Assembly: GCF_000497445.1 (NCBI RefSeq)
Contig: NZ_CM002285.1
Span: 8,287,038 to 8,351,037, forward strand
Reading direction: 5' to 3'
Source of the DNA: Streptomyces roseochromogenus subsp. oscitans DS 12.976
GTDB lineage: Bacteria; Actinomycetota; Actinomycetes; Streptomycetales; Streptomycetaceae
DNA: 64,000 nt
Notes under the pieces: model-generated
Told to the model about the DNA's origin: nothing
What the model saw: the letters and a program-made list of their open reading frames with translations, nothing else
Database searches by the model: none
Program-made: the position numbers and the translations under genes
Shown here: one piece after another, positions 34,323 to 42,517 of the stretch
Layout of the letters: each line of letters starts with the position of its first letter
Position numbering within the stretch: the stretch's first letter is position 1

Positions 34323-35456
34323 ATGTCTTTCAAGAACGTCTTCGACAGCGGCGGCGACGAAGCCGGCTCAGCCGAGCAGTCCACCCAAGCGCTCAACAGT
34401 GACACCCCTGGCGCTGGAGACATCTCGGGGGCCGTGCGCGACCTGGAGGGTCAGCGCGACCCATGGCTGGTGCGCCAGACGGCGCACGGGGCGCTCGATG
34501 TGATGGGGTTCCTCGGCCCCCTCTTCCAGAAGTTCCAGGACGTGTCCGCCGATCAGCGTCAGGTCTCCGAAGATCCCGGTTCGGTGTCCGGCATGGCATC
34601 GTCGGCCATGGACAAGGCATCCGCATCACTGAAGGTGGAGATCCGCGACGAAGACCTGCCGCGCATCAGCGACACCAGGAGCTTCCTCCTGATCACGACG
34701 GGTCTGGGGAGGTCCGAAGGTCTCGCGGTGGACCCGGCACGGAAGACGGCGTACGTCCCTGACCGGAGCGGCCGGAAGCTGTCCGTGGTGGATCTCGCCA
34801 CCGGCGCCCAACGCGTGGTCGCCGGCGGCCTGGGCGACATCGGCGACGTGGCCGTGGACCGGAACGGCACGGCCTACACCACGGACTACGGCGGCTCCCG
34901 TCTGCTCGCGGTGGACCTGGCCAACGGCTCCTCCCGCCAGGTCGCCGCCGTCCCGGCGGCGTACGGCGTCGCGCTGGACGGAACCGGCAAGGCCTATGTC
35001 GCCAACTGGAACGACGGACAGCTCGTCGCGGTCGACCTGCAGAGCGGCGAGAAGAAGACGATCGCCAGCGGTCTGGTGCACGCCTCCGGAGTGGCGCTGG
35101 ACCGGAACGGCAAGGCGTACGTGGGCCAGAGCGACGGCACCACCCTGTACGAGGTCGACCTGGCCGACGGCACCAAACGTGTCGTGACCAGCCTCCCGGC
35201 GGCGAACACCGCCCGCGTGGAACTCGACGGCGCCGGCAAGGCATATGTCACCGATCAGTCCGGCGGCCGGCTGTACGAGGTCGGCCTGGCCGACGGCGCG
35301 CAGCGTGTGGTGGCCTCCGGCCTCGGCCACCCCTTCGGCGTCGCGCTGGACGGCGGCAACGGCCAGATCTACGTCAGCAACCAGGAGGGCCAGTTGTGGC
35401 GGCTGTCCCAACGCGCCGCCCAGGCCCTGGGAGGCATCGGGAAAGTCGTGGCGTGA
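34323..35456 (+). CDS. NHL/SMP-30-like beta-propeller protein
   Basis: A 377-residue protein. The N-terminal about 115 residues are polar and partly helical (AVRDLEGQRDPWLVRQTAHG, LFQKFQDVSADQR). From about residue 125 there are six imperfect repeats of about 41 residues, each with a VALDRNGKAYV-like strand and a LVAVDLxxG-like strand, as in NHL or SMP-30 six-bladed propellers. No signal peptide. The AGGAGAG ribosome binding site overlaps the preceding stop codon, so it is co-translated with the 33256 gene. Propellers of this kind bind proteins, ligands or polymers; the partner is probably the upstream product. Confidence 0.8.
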   Translation: MSFKNVFDSGGDEAGSAEQSTQALNSDTPGAGDISGAVRDLEGQRDPWLVRQTAHGALDVMGFLGPLFQKFQDVSADQRQVSEDPGSVSGMASSAMDKASASLKVEIRDEDLPRISDTRSFLLITTGLGRSEGLAVDPARKTAYVPDRSGRKLSVVDLATGAQRVVAGGLGDIGDVAVDRNGTAYTTDYGGSRLLAVDLANGSSRQVAAVPAAYGVALDGTGKAYVANWNDGQLVAVDLQSGEKKTIASGLVHASGVALDRNGKAYVGQSDGTTLYEVDLADGTKRVVTSLPAANTARVELDGAGKAYVTDQSGGRLYEVGLADGAQRVVASGLGHPFGVALDGGNGQIYVSNQEGQLWRLSQRAAQALGGIGKVVA

Positions 35457-35462
35457 GCGCCC

Positions 35463-35513
35463 GTGCGTGACGGGTCGTCCGGAAGCGCTGCCCCGGATGA
35501 CCCGTCATCGCAC
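35463..35513. terminator. Bidirectional hairpin terminator between convergent operons
   Basis: GTGCGTGACGGGTCGTCCGG pairs with CCGGATGACCCGTCATCGCA across a 10-base loop, with one bulge and one mismatch over about 20 bp. It lies 7 bases after the propeller stop and 40 bases beyond the metallopeptidase stop on the other strand. Confidence 0.75.
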
Positions 35514-35552
35514 CATGGTGCTCCGCACCAGGAGACCGTCTGGCACCCGGAC

Positions 35553-36962
35553 TCAGGACCGTGCCGGTGGCAAGGGCGGCAGCTGTTTCTCGTGGAGCCA
35601 CGCGTGCAGCACCGGCTCGACGGCCGTCGGCGCGTACCGGCCGGCATGGGCGATGAAGGCGGCGGTGTCGGCGCTGCCGCCGCGGTGCGCGTGGTGCCAG
35701 CCGCGCAGCAGGGCGAAGAAGCGGTCGTCGCCCAGCGTCAGCCGCAGGGCGTGGAGCGTACACGCGCCCCTGTTGTAGACGCGGTCGTCGAAGATGCGGT
35801 CCGGTCCGGGGTCGGCGATCCGCAGGCGCTGCGGCCTCCTCGCCAGCGTGTGCCAGGCCGCCCGGGCGATGGTGTCCGCGGAGTCCTCGCCGATGTGCTC
35901 CGACCACAGCCATTCGCCGTAGGTGGCGAAGCCCTCGTTCAGCCAGATGTCGCGCCAGTCCCGCAGACTCACGCTGTTGCCGTACCACTGGTGGACGAGT
36001 TCGTGGGCGACGAGCGTCTCCCACGTCCGGGCGCCGTCCACGTGGTTGCGCCCGAAGACGGACGCGGTCTGGTTCTCCACGGGCTGGTCCAGCTCGGCGT
36101 CCACGACGACCGCGCCGTAGGTCTCGAAGGGATACGGCCCGAACCAGCCGGTGAACACCTCGAACATGGCGGGCTGGCGGGCCAGATCGTACCGGGCCCG
36201 GCGGGACAGATAGGTGGGGTACGCGTCGCGGCCGGTGACCCGGCGGCCGGTCGAGGTGTCCCGGGCTTCCCAGGTGTCGTGGGTGAAGCGGCCGGTGTAC
36301 AGCGCTGCGAGATAGGGAGCCATGGGGCCGGGGTGGTGGTACGTCCAGCACTCGGTGGGCCCCCTGCGGCTCCGGTCCACGAGAGCGCCGTTGGCGAGCG
36401 CGTGGTGACCGCGCGGCACGGTCACCCGGAAGGTGAACTCGGCCTTGTCGTCCGGACGGTCGTTGCACGGGAACCACGACGGGGCACCGAGCGGCTGGGC
36501 GGCCACCAGTGTCCCCTCGTTGGCGTCGCCGGTACGGTCCCAGCCGATCTGCCCGAACGGCGTGCGCACCGGGCCGGGCCGGCCGCCGTAGCCGATCTCC
36601 ATGGTGAAGGGCGTGCCCGCCGCGATGGGGCGCCGCACGGGCAGGACCAGCTTGTTCCGTTTCCGGCCCGGACCGACGACGGCCCCGTCGATCCGGGCGT
36701 CGTGCACGGTCAGGCCCGCGAGATCCAGCTCGACCTGCCGTAGCGGCCGGTCCGCCACCGCCTGGATGCGGGCCCGGCCGTCGAGCGTGCCGGCGGCAGG
36801 GTCGTACGCCAGGTGCAGGTCGTAGGAGAGCGTGCGGTGGCCGTACGTTCCGTGGCTCGGAAAGTAGCGTTCGGCCTGCCTCGCCCCCTCGTCGGCGGCC
36901 GTCGCGGCCAACGGCACCAGCGCCGCGCCGCGGATCAGCGTCCGCCGGCTGCACCAGGTCAC
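35553..36962 (-). CDS. Exported M1-family zinc metallopeptidase, candidate polylysine-degrading enzyme
   Basis: A 469-residue gluzincin aminopeptidase. The N terminus SRRTLIRGAALVPLAATAA is a Tat-type signal, so it is exported. The exopeptidase motif is VENQT in place of GAMEN; the zinc site is HELVH at residues 320-324 with the third ligand Glu343 in NEGFA. The GTG start at 36960-36962 overlaps the stop of the Pls synthetase gene by four bases, so the two are translated together. Epsilon-poly-lysine producers are known to make zinc aminopeptidases that degrade the polymer, often encoded beside pls; that role is the best hypothesis here. Confidence 0.85.
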   Translation of the reverse strand: MTWCSRRTLIRGAALVPLAATAADEGARQAERYFPSHGTYGHRTLSYDLHLAYDPAAGTLDGRARIQAVADRPLRQVELDLAGLTVHDARIDGAVVGPGRKRNKLVLPVRRPIAAGTPFTMEIGYGGRPGPVRTPFGQIGWDRTGDANEGTLVAAQPLGAPSWFPCNDRPDDKAEFTFRVTVPRGHHALANGALVDRSRRGPTECWTYHHPGPMAPYLAALYTGRFTHDTWEARDTSTGRRVTGRDAYPTYLSRRARYDLARQPAMFEVFTGWFGPYPFETYGAVVVDAELDQPVENQTASVFGRNHVDGARTWETLVAHELVHQWYGNSVSLRDWRDIWLNEGFATYGEWLWSEHIGEDSADTIARAAWHTLARRPQRLRIADPGPDRIFDDRVYNRGACTLHALRLTLGDDRFFALLRGWHHAHRGGSADTAAFIAHAGRYAPTAVEPVLHAWLHEKQLPPLPPARS

Positions 36963-39900
36963 GCCGCCTCACCTCCGGCGAGCGGTGCGGCGGTGCCGGT
37001 CGCGGAGACACCGGCGATGGGGTTGCCGGCCCAGCGGGTGCCGTCGGGCACCGTCTCACCGCGCATCACGAGGGACGACGCGGCGATGGACGCGCCGGTG
37101 CCGATGGTGGTGCCGGGCAGGGCGATGCTGTGCGGGCCCAGGGAGGCGCCCGCCGCCAGGTGCACGGTGTCCATCCGCATGATCCGGTCGTGGAAGAGGT
37201 GGGTCTGCAGCACGCAGCCGCGGTTGACGCTTGCCCCGTCGTCCAGGCGGATCAGATCGGTCTCCGGCAGCCAGTAGGTCTCGCACCACACCCCGCGTCC
37301 GATGCGTGCGCCAAGGCTGCGCAGCCACCAGTTCAGTGCGGGCGTCCCCAGGTGCGCTCCCGCCCCCCACGGAACGGCCAGCACCTCCACGAACGTGTCG
37401 AACAGCTCGTTGCGCCACACGAACGACGACCACAGCGGACGCTCGCCCGGCTGGAAGCGGCCCACGAGCAGCCATTTGGCACCGGTCGTGGTCAGACAGG
37501 CCACCAGGGACGCGGCCAGCAGCAGCGGAGCGCCGACGAGCGCGACCAGAGGCAGGCCGCCGAGGTCAAGGGCTTCCTGCTCGGTGAGCAGCACGCCCTC
37601 GGCCAGCAGCGTGCCGATGATCACCGGCAGCAGACGGCACAGCTCCACGGCCGCGCGGGCCGCCACCAGCCGCCGGGGCGGCGCGAACGTCCGGGCCGGA
37701 TCGGCGGCACCGGCCACCCGGGGCAACGGCATCGCCGGCCGCCCGATCCACGACATCCCGGGCTCGCCCTGCGCCGGCGCGTCGGAGAGGACACCCACCA
37801 GGGCGTGGTCGGCGACGTCGCGGCCGGGGTCGACGATCCCCGAGTTGCCGACGAACGCCCGCGAGCCGATGCGCACCGGCCCCAACCGCATCCATCCGCC
37901 GCGCAGTTCGAACGGCGCGACGAGCGTGTCGTCGGCGAGGAACGCCCCGTCGTCCACCTGGAGCAGCGACGGCAGGGGCAGCACGGTCGAGATCTCGGTG
38001 CCGCGGCCGACACGCGCGCCGAGCAGCCGCAGCCAGTACGGCGTGGCCAGGCTCGCGTAGAGGGGGAACAGGCTTCCCCGGGCGCCGTCGAGGATGCGTG
38101 TCACCAGCCACGCGCGCCAGGCCACCCCGCCGTCCGCGCGGTGCAGACCCGGTGTGATCGAGCGGTTCAGCAGGCGTACGGTGAGCGCGCTGATCAGCAT
38201 CCCGCACACCGTGGTCGTCACCGCGAACAGCGGTGCGGTGGCGAGCAGTTTCAGGGCCGCCCCGGAAAGCGTCGCGGTGTGGCGCACCAGCAGCCAGGTG
38301 GCGAACAGCGCCGGCGCCGCCGCCAGCAGGGACAGCAGCGGCAGCACGGTGAGGGACAGCGCGTAGGCCAGGTGCCAGCGGCGCCGACGGTCCTGCGGCG
38401 GCGCGGGCCACCCGGCGCCGGCGATGCGTTCGGCGGGCTCGGCCGGCCGGGCCGGTGAGCCGGTCCACACATGACCGTCCGGGATCCGGGCGTCCAGGCA
38501 GCTGCCCGCGGTCAGCTCCGCACCGCGCCCCACGACAGCGCCCGGCAGCAGCGTGCTGCGGTGGCCCACCCGAGCGCCCGCGCCGATGGAGATCCGGCCG
38601 ATGTGCAGCGTGTCACCGTCGAGCCACCAGCCCGCGATGTCCGCCTCGGGCTCGACGCTGCATCCGTCGCCCAGCTCGGCCTGGCCCGTCACCGGGGGCA
38701 TGGTGTGCAACCGCACGTCCCGCCCGGTCCCGCAGCCCAGGAGCCGGGCGTACCGCGCGGCCCACGGGGTGCCGAGCAGCGACGGGACGCCGAACGCCGC
38801 CACCGCCCGTTCCGCGCTCCACAGCCGCAGATGGACCGCTCCGCCGCGCGGATGGGCGCCCGGAGTGATCGAGCCGGCCAGCGCGCGGGCCAGGCCCGCC
38901 CCGATCAGACAGCGTATCGGCGCGCTGAACAGCACCGCCCAGCCCACGAGGATCAGCCACCACGATGTGTGCGGAGCCCAGCTGTGCGGCGCCACCCAGC
39001 CGAGCACGTCGTCCGCCGCCGCCAGGCCGACCAGGCCGCGCAGCCCCGTGATCGCGTAGCCGGCCAGGGAGACGAAGAACTGCACGACGGCGGTCCGCCG
39101 GGGTACCGGCCGGGCCGGCTGTACGGCCTCCGCAGTGCCGGCGAGGGAGTCGAGGTGGGCGGCCATGCGGTGCAGCACCGAGTGCCGGTAGAGGTCGGCG
39201 ACGGACAGTCCCGGATACTCCTCGCGCAGCACCGACGCCATACGTGCCGCGGTCAGACTGGTGCCGCCGAGCCCCACGAAGTCGCTGTCGGGGCCGGGCC
39301 GCAGGCCGAGCAGCTGCTCCCAGACGTCCGCCAGCCGCGCGGCCGTTCCGTGCAGCTGGTGAACCGTGCCACCGGCACCCTCGCCGTCGGCGAGCGGCAC
39401 CGGCCAGGGCAGGGCTTTCCGGTCGGCCTTCCCCGAGGCACGCGTGGGCAGATCGGCCACCTCGGCCAGCAGCGGCACCAGCGGTGCGGGCAGCCGCTCG
39501 CTCAGCAGTGCCCTGGCCTTGTCGGCCTCGAAGACGGCCTGTCCGTCGCGGGCCGGCTCCGGGACGACGTAGCCCACCAGCACCTGTGCGCCGGCCGCCG
39601 TCGACTGTACGGCTGCGGCCGCCCCGCGCACCCCGGGCAGGGCGAGCAGGGCCGCGTCGATCTCGCCGAGTTCGACGCGCCGTCCGCCGAGCTTGACCTG
39701 GTCGTCGACGCGTCCCAGGAACACCAGTCCCTCGGCGTCGGCGCGCACCAGATCGCCCGAGCGGTAGGCGCGCGGCGAGTCGAGGGCGGGGCATGGCCGG
39801 AAGCGCTCCGCGTCCTTGACGGGGTCGAGGTAGCGCGCGGTTCCGGCGCCGGCGATGACCAGCTCGCCCTGCTCTCCGTACGCCACCGGTTCCCCGGCCT

Positions 39901-40921
39901 CGTCGACCACGGCCAGCTCCCAGCCCGCCAGCGGCAGTCCGATGCGGACCGGACGCCGGGGCTCCAGCCGGGCGGCGCAGGCCACGACGGTGGCTTCCGT
40001 GGGGCCGTAGGTGTTCCACATCTCCCTCTCAGGCCCCGCGAACCGTTCGACGAGGCCGGGAGGGCAGGCCTCGCCGCCGAGGATGAGCAACCGGACCCGG
40101 CGCAACGCCGCTTCGGGCCACATGGCCAGCAGGGTCGGGACGGTGGAGACGACGGTGATGTCACGCTCGTCGAGCCAGCCGCCGAGTTCGTGGCCGGCCC
40201 GCACCAGTGAGCGTTCGGCCGGCACCAGACAGGCGCCCGAGCGCCAGGCCAGCCACATCTCCTCGCAGGAGGCGTCGAAGGCGACGGACAGCCCTGCCAG
40301 GACGCGGTCGCCGGGGCCCAGCGGCCGGCCGGGCAGGAACAGGTCCGCCTCGGCGTCGACGAAGGCGGCGGCGGAGCGATGGGTGACGGCCACGCCCTTC
40401 GGCGCGCCGGTCGAACCGGACGTGAAGATGATCCACGCGTCGTCGCCGGGCGCGGGCGCACCGCGGTCCACCGCGGCTCCGCACGGTGGCGCAAGGTCCA
40501 CGGGCTGCGGATACGGCCCCAGCACGCGGCACACGCCCGCCTCGCGGAAGACAGTGGCGGCACGCTCCTCAGGGTCGTCGGCGTCGACCGGCACATAGGC
40601 CGCTCCGCAGTACAGGATCGCGAGGATCGACAGATACAGCTCCGCGGTACCCGACGGGACCCGGACTCCCACCCGGTCGCCGGGGCCGATTCCCAGTACG
40701 GCGAGCCGCTGTGCGCGGCGGTCGGCCTCGGCGCACAGCTGACGGTAGGTCAACATCTCGGTACCCGTGTCCAGGGCGGGCACGTCCGGGTGTATGGCGG
40801 CGGTGGACTGCAGGACGTCGATGAGGGTGCGCGGCGACGCAGCTGCCCCGGAGCGGAACAGCGCCCGGTCGCCGGGCGGGTTGTGGGGAGGGTGAGGCGC
40901 ATCGAGTGCGGGCGAAGACAA
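36959..40921 (-). CDS. pls: Pls-type non-ribosomal peptide synthetase, probable epsilon-poly-L-lysine synthetase
   Basis: A 1320-residue membrane NRPS with the known Pls layout. Adenylation domain about 25-505 (FTSGSTGAPKG at 166, YRSGDLV, LGRVDDQVKLGGRRVELGE, catalytic Lys498). Carrier domain about 520-590 with phosphopantetheine site Ser555 in GLGGTSL. Then six membrane helices in three pairs (about 611-676, 855-940, 1085-1145), each pair followed by a left-handed-helix, acyltransferase-like domain. The ten pocket residues (D216, A217, E220, S259, I280, G282, T304, V312, V313, K498) spell DAESIGTVVK, close to the lysine code DAESIGSVCK. TTG start after GAGG. It precedes and overlaps the M1 peptidase. 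Confidence 0.93.
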   Translation of the reverse strand: MSSPALDAPHPPHNPPGDRALFRSGAAASPRTLIDVLQSTAAIHPDVPALDTGTEMLTYRQLCAEADRRAQRLAVLGIGPGDRVGVRVPSGTAELYLSILAILYCGAAYVPVDADDPEERAATVFREAGVCRVLGPYPQPVDLAPPCGAAVDRGAPAPGDDAWIIFTSGSTGAPKGVAVTHRSAAAFVDAEADLFLPGRPLGPGDRVLAGLSVAFDASCEEMWLAWRSGACLVPAERSLVRAGHELGGWLDERDITVVSTVPTLLAMWPEAALRRVRLLILGGEACPPGLVERFAGPEREMWNTYGPTEATVVACAARLEPRRPVRIGLPLAGWELAVVDEAGEPVAYGEQGELVIAGAGTARYLDPVKDAERFRPCPALDSPRAYRSGDLVRADAEGLVFLGRVDDQVKLGGRRVELGEIDAALLALPGVRGAAAAVQSTAAGAQVLVGYVVPEPARDGQAVFEADKARALLSERLPAPLVPLLAEVADLPTRASGKADRKALPWPVPLADGEGAGGTVHQLHGTAARLADVWEQLLGLRPGPDSDFVGLGGTSLTAARMASVLREEYPGLSVADLYRHSVLHRMAAHLDSLAGTAEAVQPARPVPRRTAVVQFFVSLAGYAITGLRGLVGLAAADDVLGWVAPHSWAPHTSWWLILVGWAVLFSAPIRCLIGAGLARALAGSITPGAHPRGGAVHLRLWSAERAVAAFGVPSLLGTPWAARYARLLGCGTGRDVRLHTMPPVTGQAELGDGCSVEPEADIAGWWLDGDTLHIGRISIGAGARVGHRSTLLPGAVVGRGAELTAGSCLDARIPDGHVWTGSPARPAEPAERIAGAGWPAPPQDRRRRWHLAYALSLTVLPLLSLLAAAPALFATWLLVRHTATLSGAALKLLATAPLFAVTTTVCGMLISALTVRLLNRSITPGLHRADGGVAWRAWLVTRILDGARGSLFPLYASLATPYWLRLLGARVGRGTEISTVLPLPSLLQVDDGAFLADDTLVAPFELRGGWMRLGPVRIGSRAFVGNSGIVDPGRDVADHALVGVLSDAPAQGEPGMSWIGRPAMPLPRVAGAADPARTFAPPRRLVAARAAVELCRLLPVIIGTLLAEGVLLTEQEALDLGGLPLVALVGAPLLLAASLVACLTTTGAKWLLVGRFQPGERPLWSSFVWRNELFDTFVEVLAVPWGAGAHLGTPALNWWLRSLGARIGRGVWCETYWLPETDLIRLDDGASVNRGCVLQTHLFHDRIMRMDTVHLAAGASLGPHSIALPGTTIGTGASIAASSLVMRGETVPDGTRWAGNPIAGVSATGTAAPLAGGEAA

Positions 40922-41284
40922 TGTCGTGCCTCTGGTGTTCGGCCCCGACGGGCTTGGGTTGTTGCTTTACGCGGTGTCAGATGCCCTTACGTCACAAGAT
41001 GGTTCACCAACCCATTGCAATTGATTCACAACCTAATCATGGGCCGAAATTGATGAACTGCAAACCAGGGCGAGGGGTGTTGGTTTCAGTGGTTGTGCGT
41101 TGTCTTCTGCCCCGGAAAGAAGGTGGTGTGAGAATGGTTCGGATTCTCTGGCGGAGTTCTTGCCGAAGTCATGTAACTGGTTCGCAGCACTTTACTGAGC
41201 TTGAACTCATGGTGTCGCGGTGACATATCTGGTCCGGAGGGCGAGTCCGTGGGTGTACCGGGGGGAGTTGCGATCTTCGGCCGC
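40922..41284 (-). promoter_or_regulatory. AT-rich regulatory region upstream of pls
   Basis: About 360 bp without a gene. The part from 40960 to 41230 is strikingly A+T-rich for this genome (for example CCAACCCATTGCAATTGATT near 41007) and contains several short TTGTGA- and TTGCAA-like elements on the minus strand. I could not fix a -35/-10 pair. It most likely carries the pls promoter and binding sites for its activators. Upstream of it lies transposase debris. Confidence 0.45.
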
Positions 41285-42135
41285 TCCGGAGGGCAACAGG
41301 TGCAGTGCTGGTGCCGCTGTGGGGCAGGCCGACCTTGGCGGCGGTGGACCGCAGTCGGGCAGTGACCAGTTCACTCACACGGTGCCCGGACTCGGGCTGC
41401 GCTGGCCGGTTGTGGAGGTTGTGGAGCGGGCTGTCGCAGGGGCCGTCCTGCCGGGGCCGGAGGGCGAGGTCGGGAACCTGGTCGGTGGTGCGGCGGCTCG
41501 TGCCGTTCAGCAGGCCGTCCCGGTGCGACTCGTCCACGGCCCAACTCCCGCGGGCATGCTCGCAGGTGGAGCGCCAGCAGCGTGGACCCGCTCAGGTCCG
41601 GCGCGAGCAGATGCGGGGAGACGGTGTCGCCGCCGGCCCTGACCCGAACAACTGCCGGGAACGAACCCGTCGGGTCGGCACCGGATACAGACTGGCCTCG
41701 AATGCGACCAGGCAGTCCTTGACGCCGTACCGCGGATGCCGGTCAGCGACGAGATGGGGCCGCTTCGGCAACGGCCGCAGGGCAGCGTGATCCCGCTTGG
41801 CCAGCAGACCGATCACCTCCAGGTGCGTGCCGGTGGTCCCGCGCCCGCCGCAACGGCACCCCGTTCACGAAGGCCGCGTCCAGCCCGATGACCGAGCCGA
41901 AGGACCGCCCGGCCGGCACATGATCACGGACGATGCGAAGTTGTAGTGCCCGGCAAACGCGACCGCCTCCGGGCGCACGGGAACCACCTCGCCCGGGGCG
42001 ACGTGACGGCGCACGACCGTCTTGGTCCGGTCGTGGACGATCGTCCTCGGGACGCCGTAGAAGTGGGCCAACGCCCGCCGGTGGCGGTTCCAGAACGTCG
42101 CCAGCTCCATCGATAGCGCCGCCGGTATCCACGCG
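41285..42135 (-). mobile_element. Degraded IS21-family transposase (istA) remnant
   Basis: Minus-strand frames together match the C-terminal half of an IstA transposase in order: FWNRHRRALAHFYGVP, VHDRTKTVVRRHVAPGE and AVAFAGHYNF (to 41935), then after a deletion of about 20 codons IVRDHVPAGRSF, then LRPLPKRPHLVADRH and GVKDCLVAFEASLYPVP in another frame (to 41650), then MDESHRDGL and AAKVGLPHSGTSTAPVALRSG near 41285. At least three frame changes and an internal deletion make it inactive. No IstB gene and no clear terminal inverted repeats were seen. Confidence 0.7.
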
Positions 42136-42468
42136 CCCGCCGGTCGCCCGGCGGACAGTGTGGTGCGTGAGCGTGAGTCCACCGTGCCACCCGTGCGGCC
42201 TTGGCGACCAACTTCCACCCCCGCATTCCACGTGTCCTTGTCGTCCGCCACGACGCGAAGGAGTCCGGGCCGGCGAGAGCCTGAGCCTGGTCCGGCAGAT
42301 CGAGACTCTCCGTCCAGGAGAGGAAGTCCAGGGCCGGCTCCCTCGCCAACCGCACCTGTGACCAGCTTCGGGCCAGGGCGCCCCTTGGGTATCTGCAGGA
42401 CGAGGACAGGACGAAACGCATTGCAGGAGGCCGGCACCGTGACACACTGTGCTGAGCGGGCCCAGCGG
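42136..42468. other. Unassigned stretch upstream of the transposase remnant
   Basis: No supported gene. One minus-strand frame reads EPALDFLSWTESLDLPDQAQ near 42310 and looks protein-like, but it is short and I cannot place it. It may be further debris linked with the IS21 remnant. Confidence 0.35.
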
Positions 42469-42506
42469 AAGGCGCCTGATGGGCAAACGCCCAGGTCAGG
42501 CGCCTT
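42469..42506 (-). terminator. Strong two-stage hairpin terminator after the aldehyde dehydrogenase
   Basis: AAGGCGCCTGA / TCAGGCGCCTT gives an 11-bp perfect outer stem, and TGGGC-AAAC-GCCCA an inner stem. It is 11 bases downstream of the aldehyde dehydrogenase stop codon. Confidence 0.85.
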
Positions 42507-42517
42507 CTCTCGTGCCT

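Noticed and set aside
41592..41816. Stand-alone 74-residue gene
   Set aside because: It is one frame of the broken IS21 transposase, not an independent gene.
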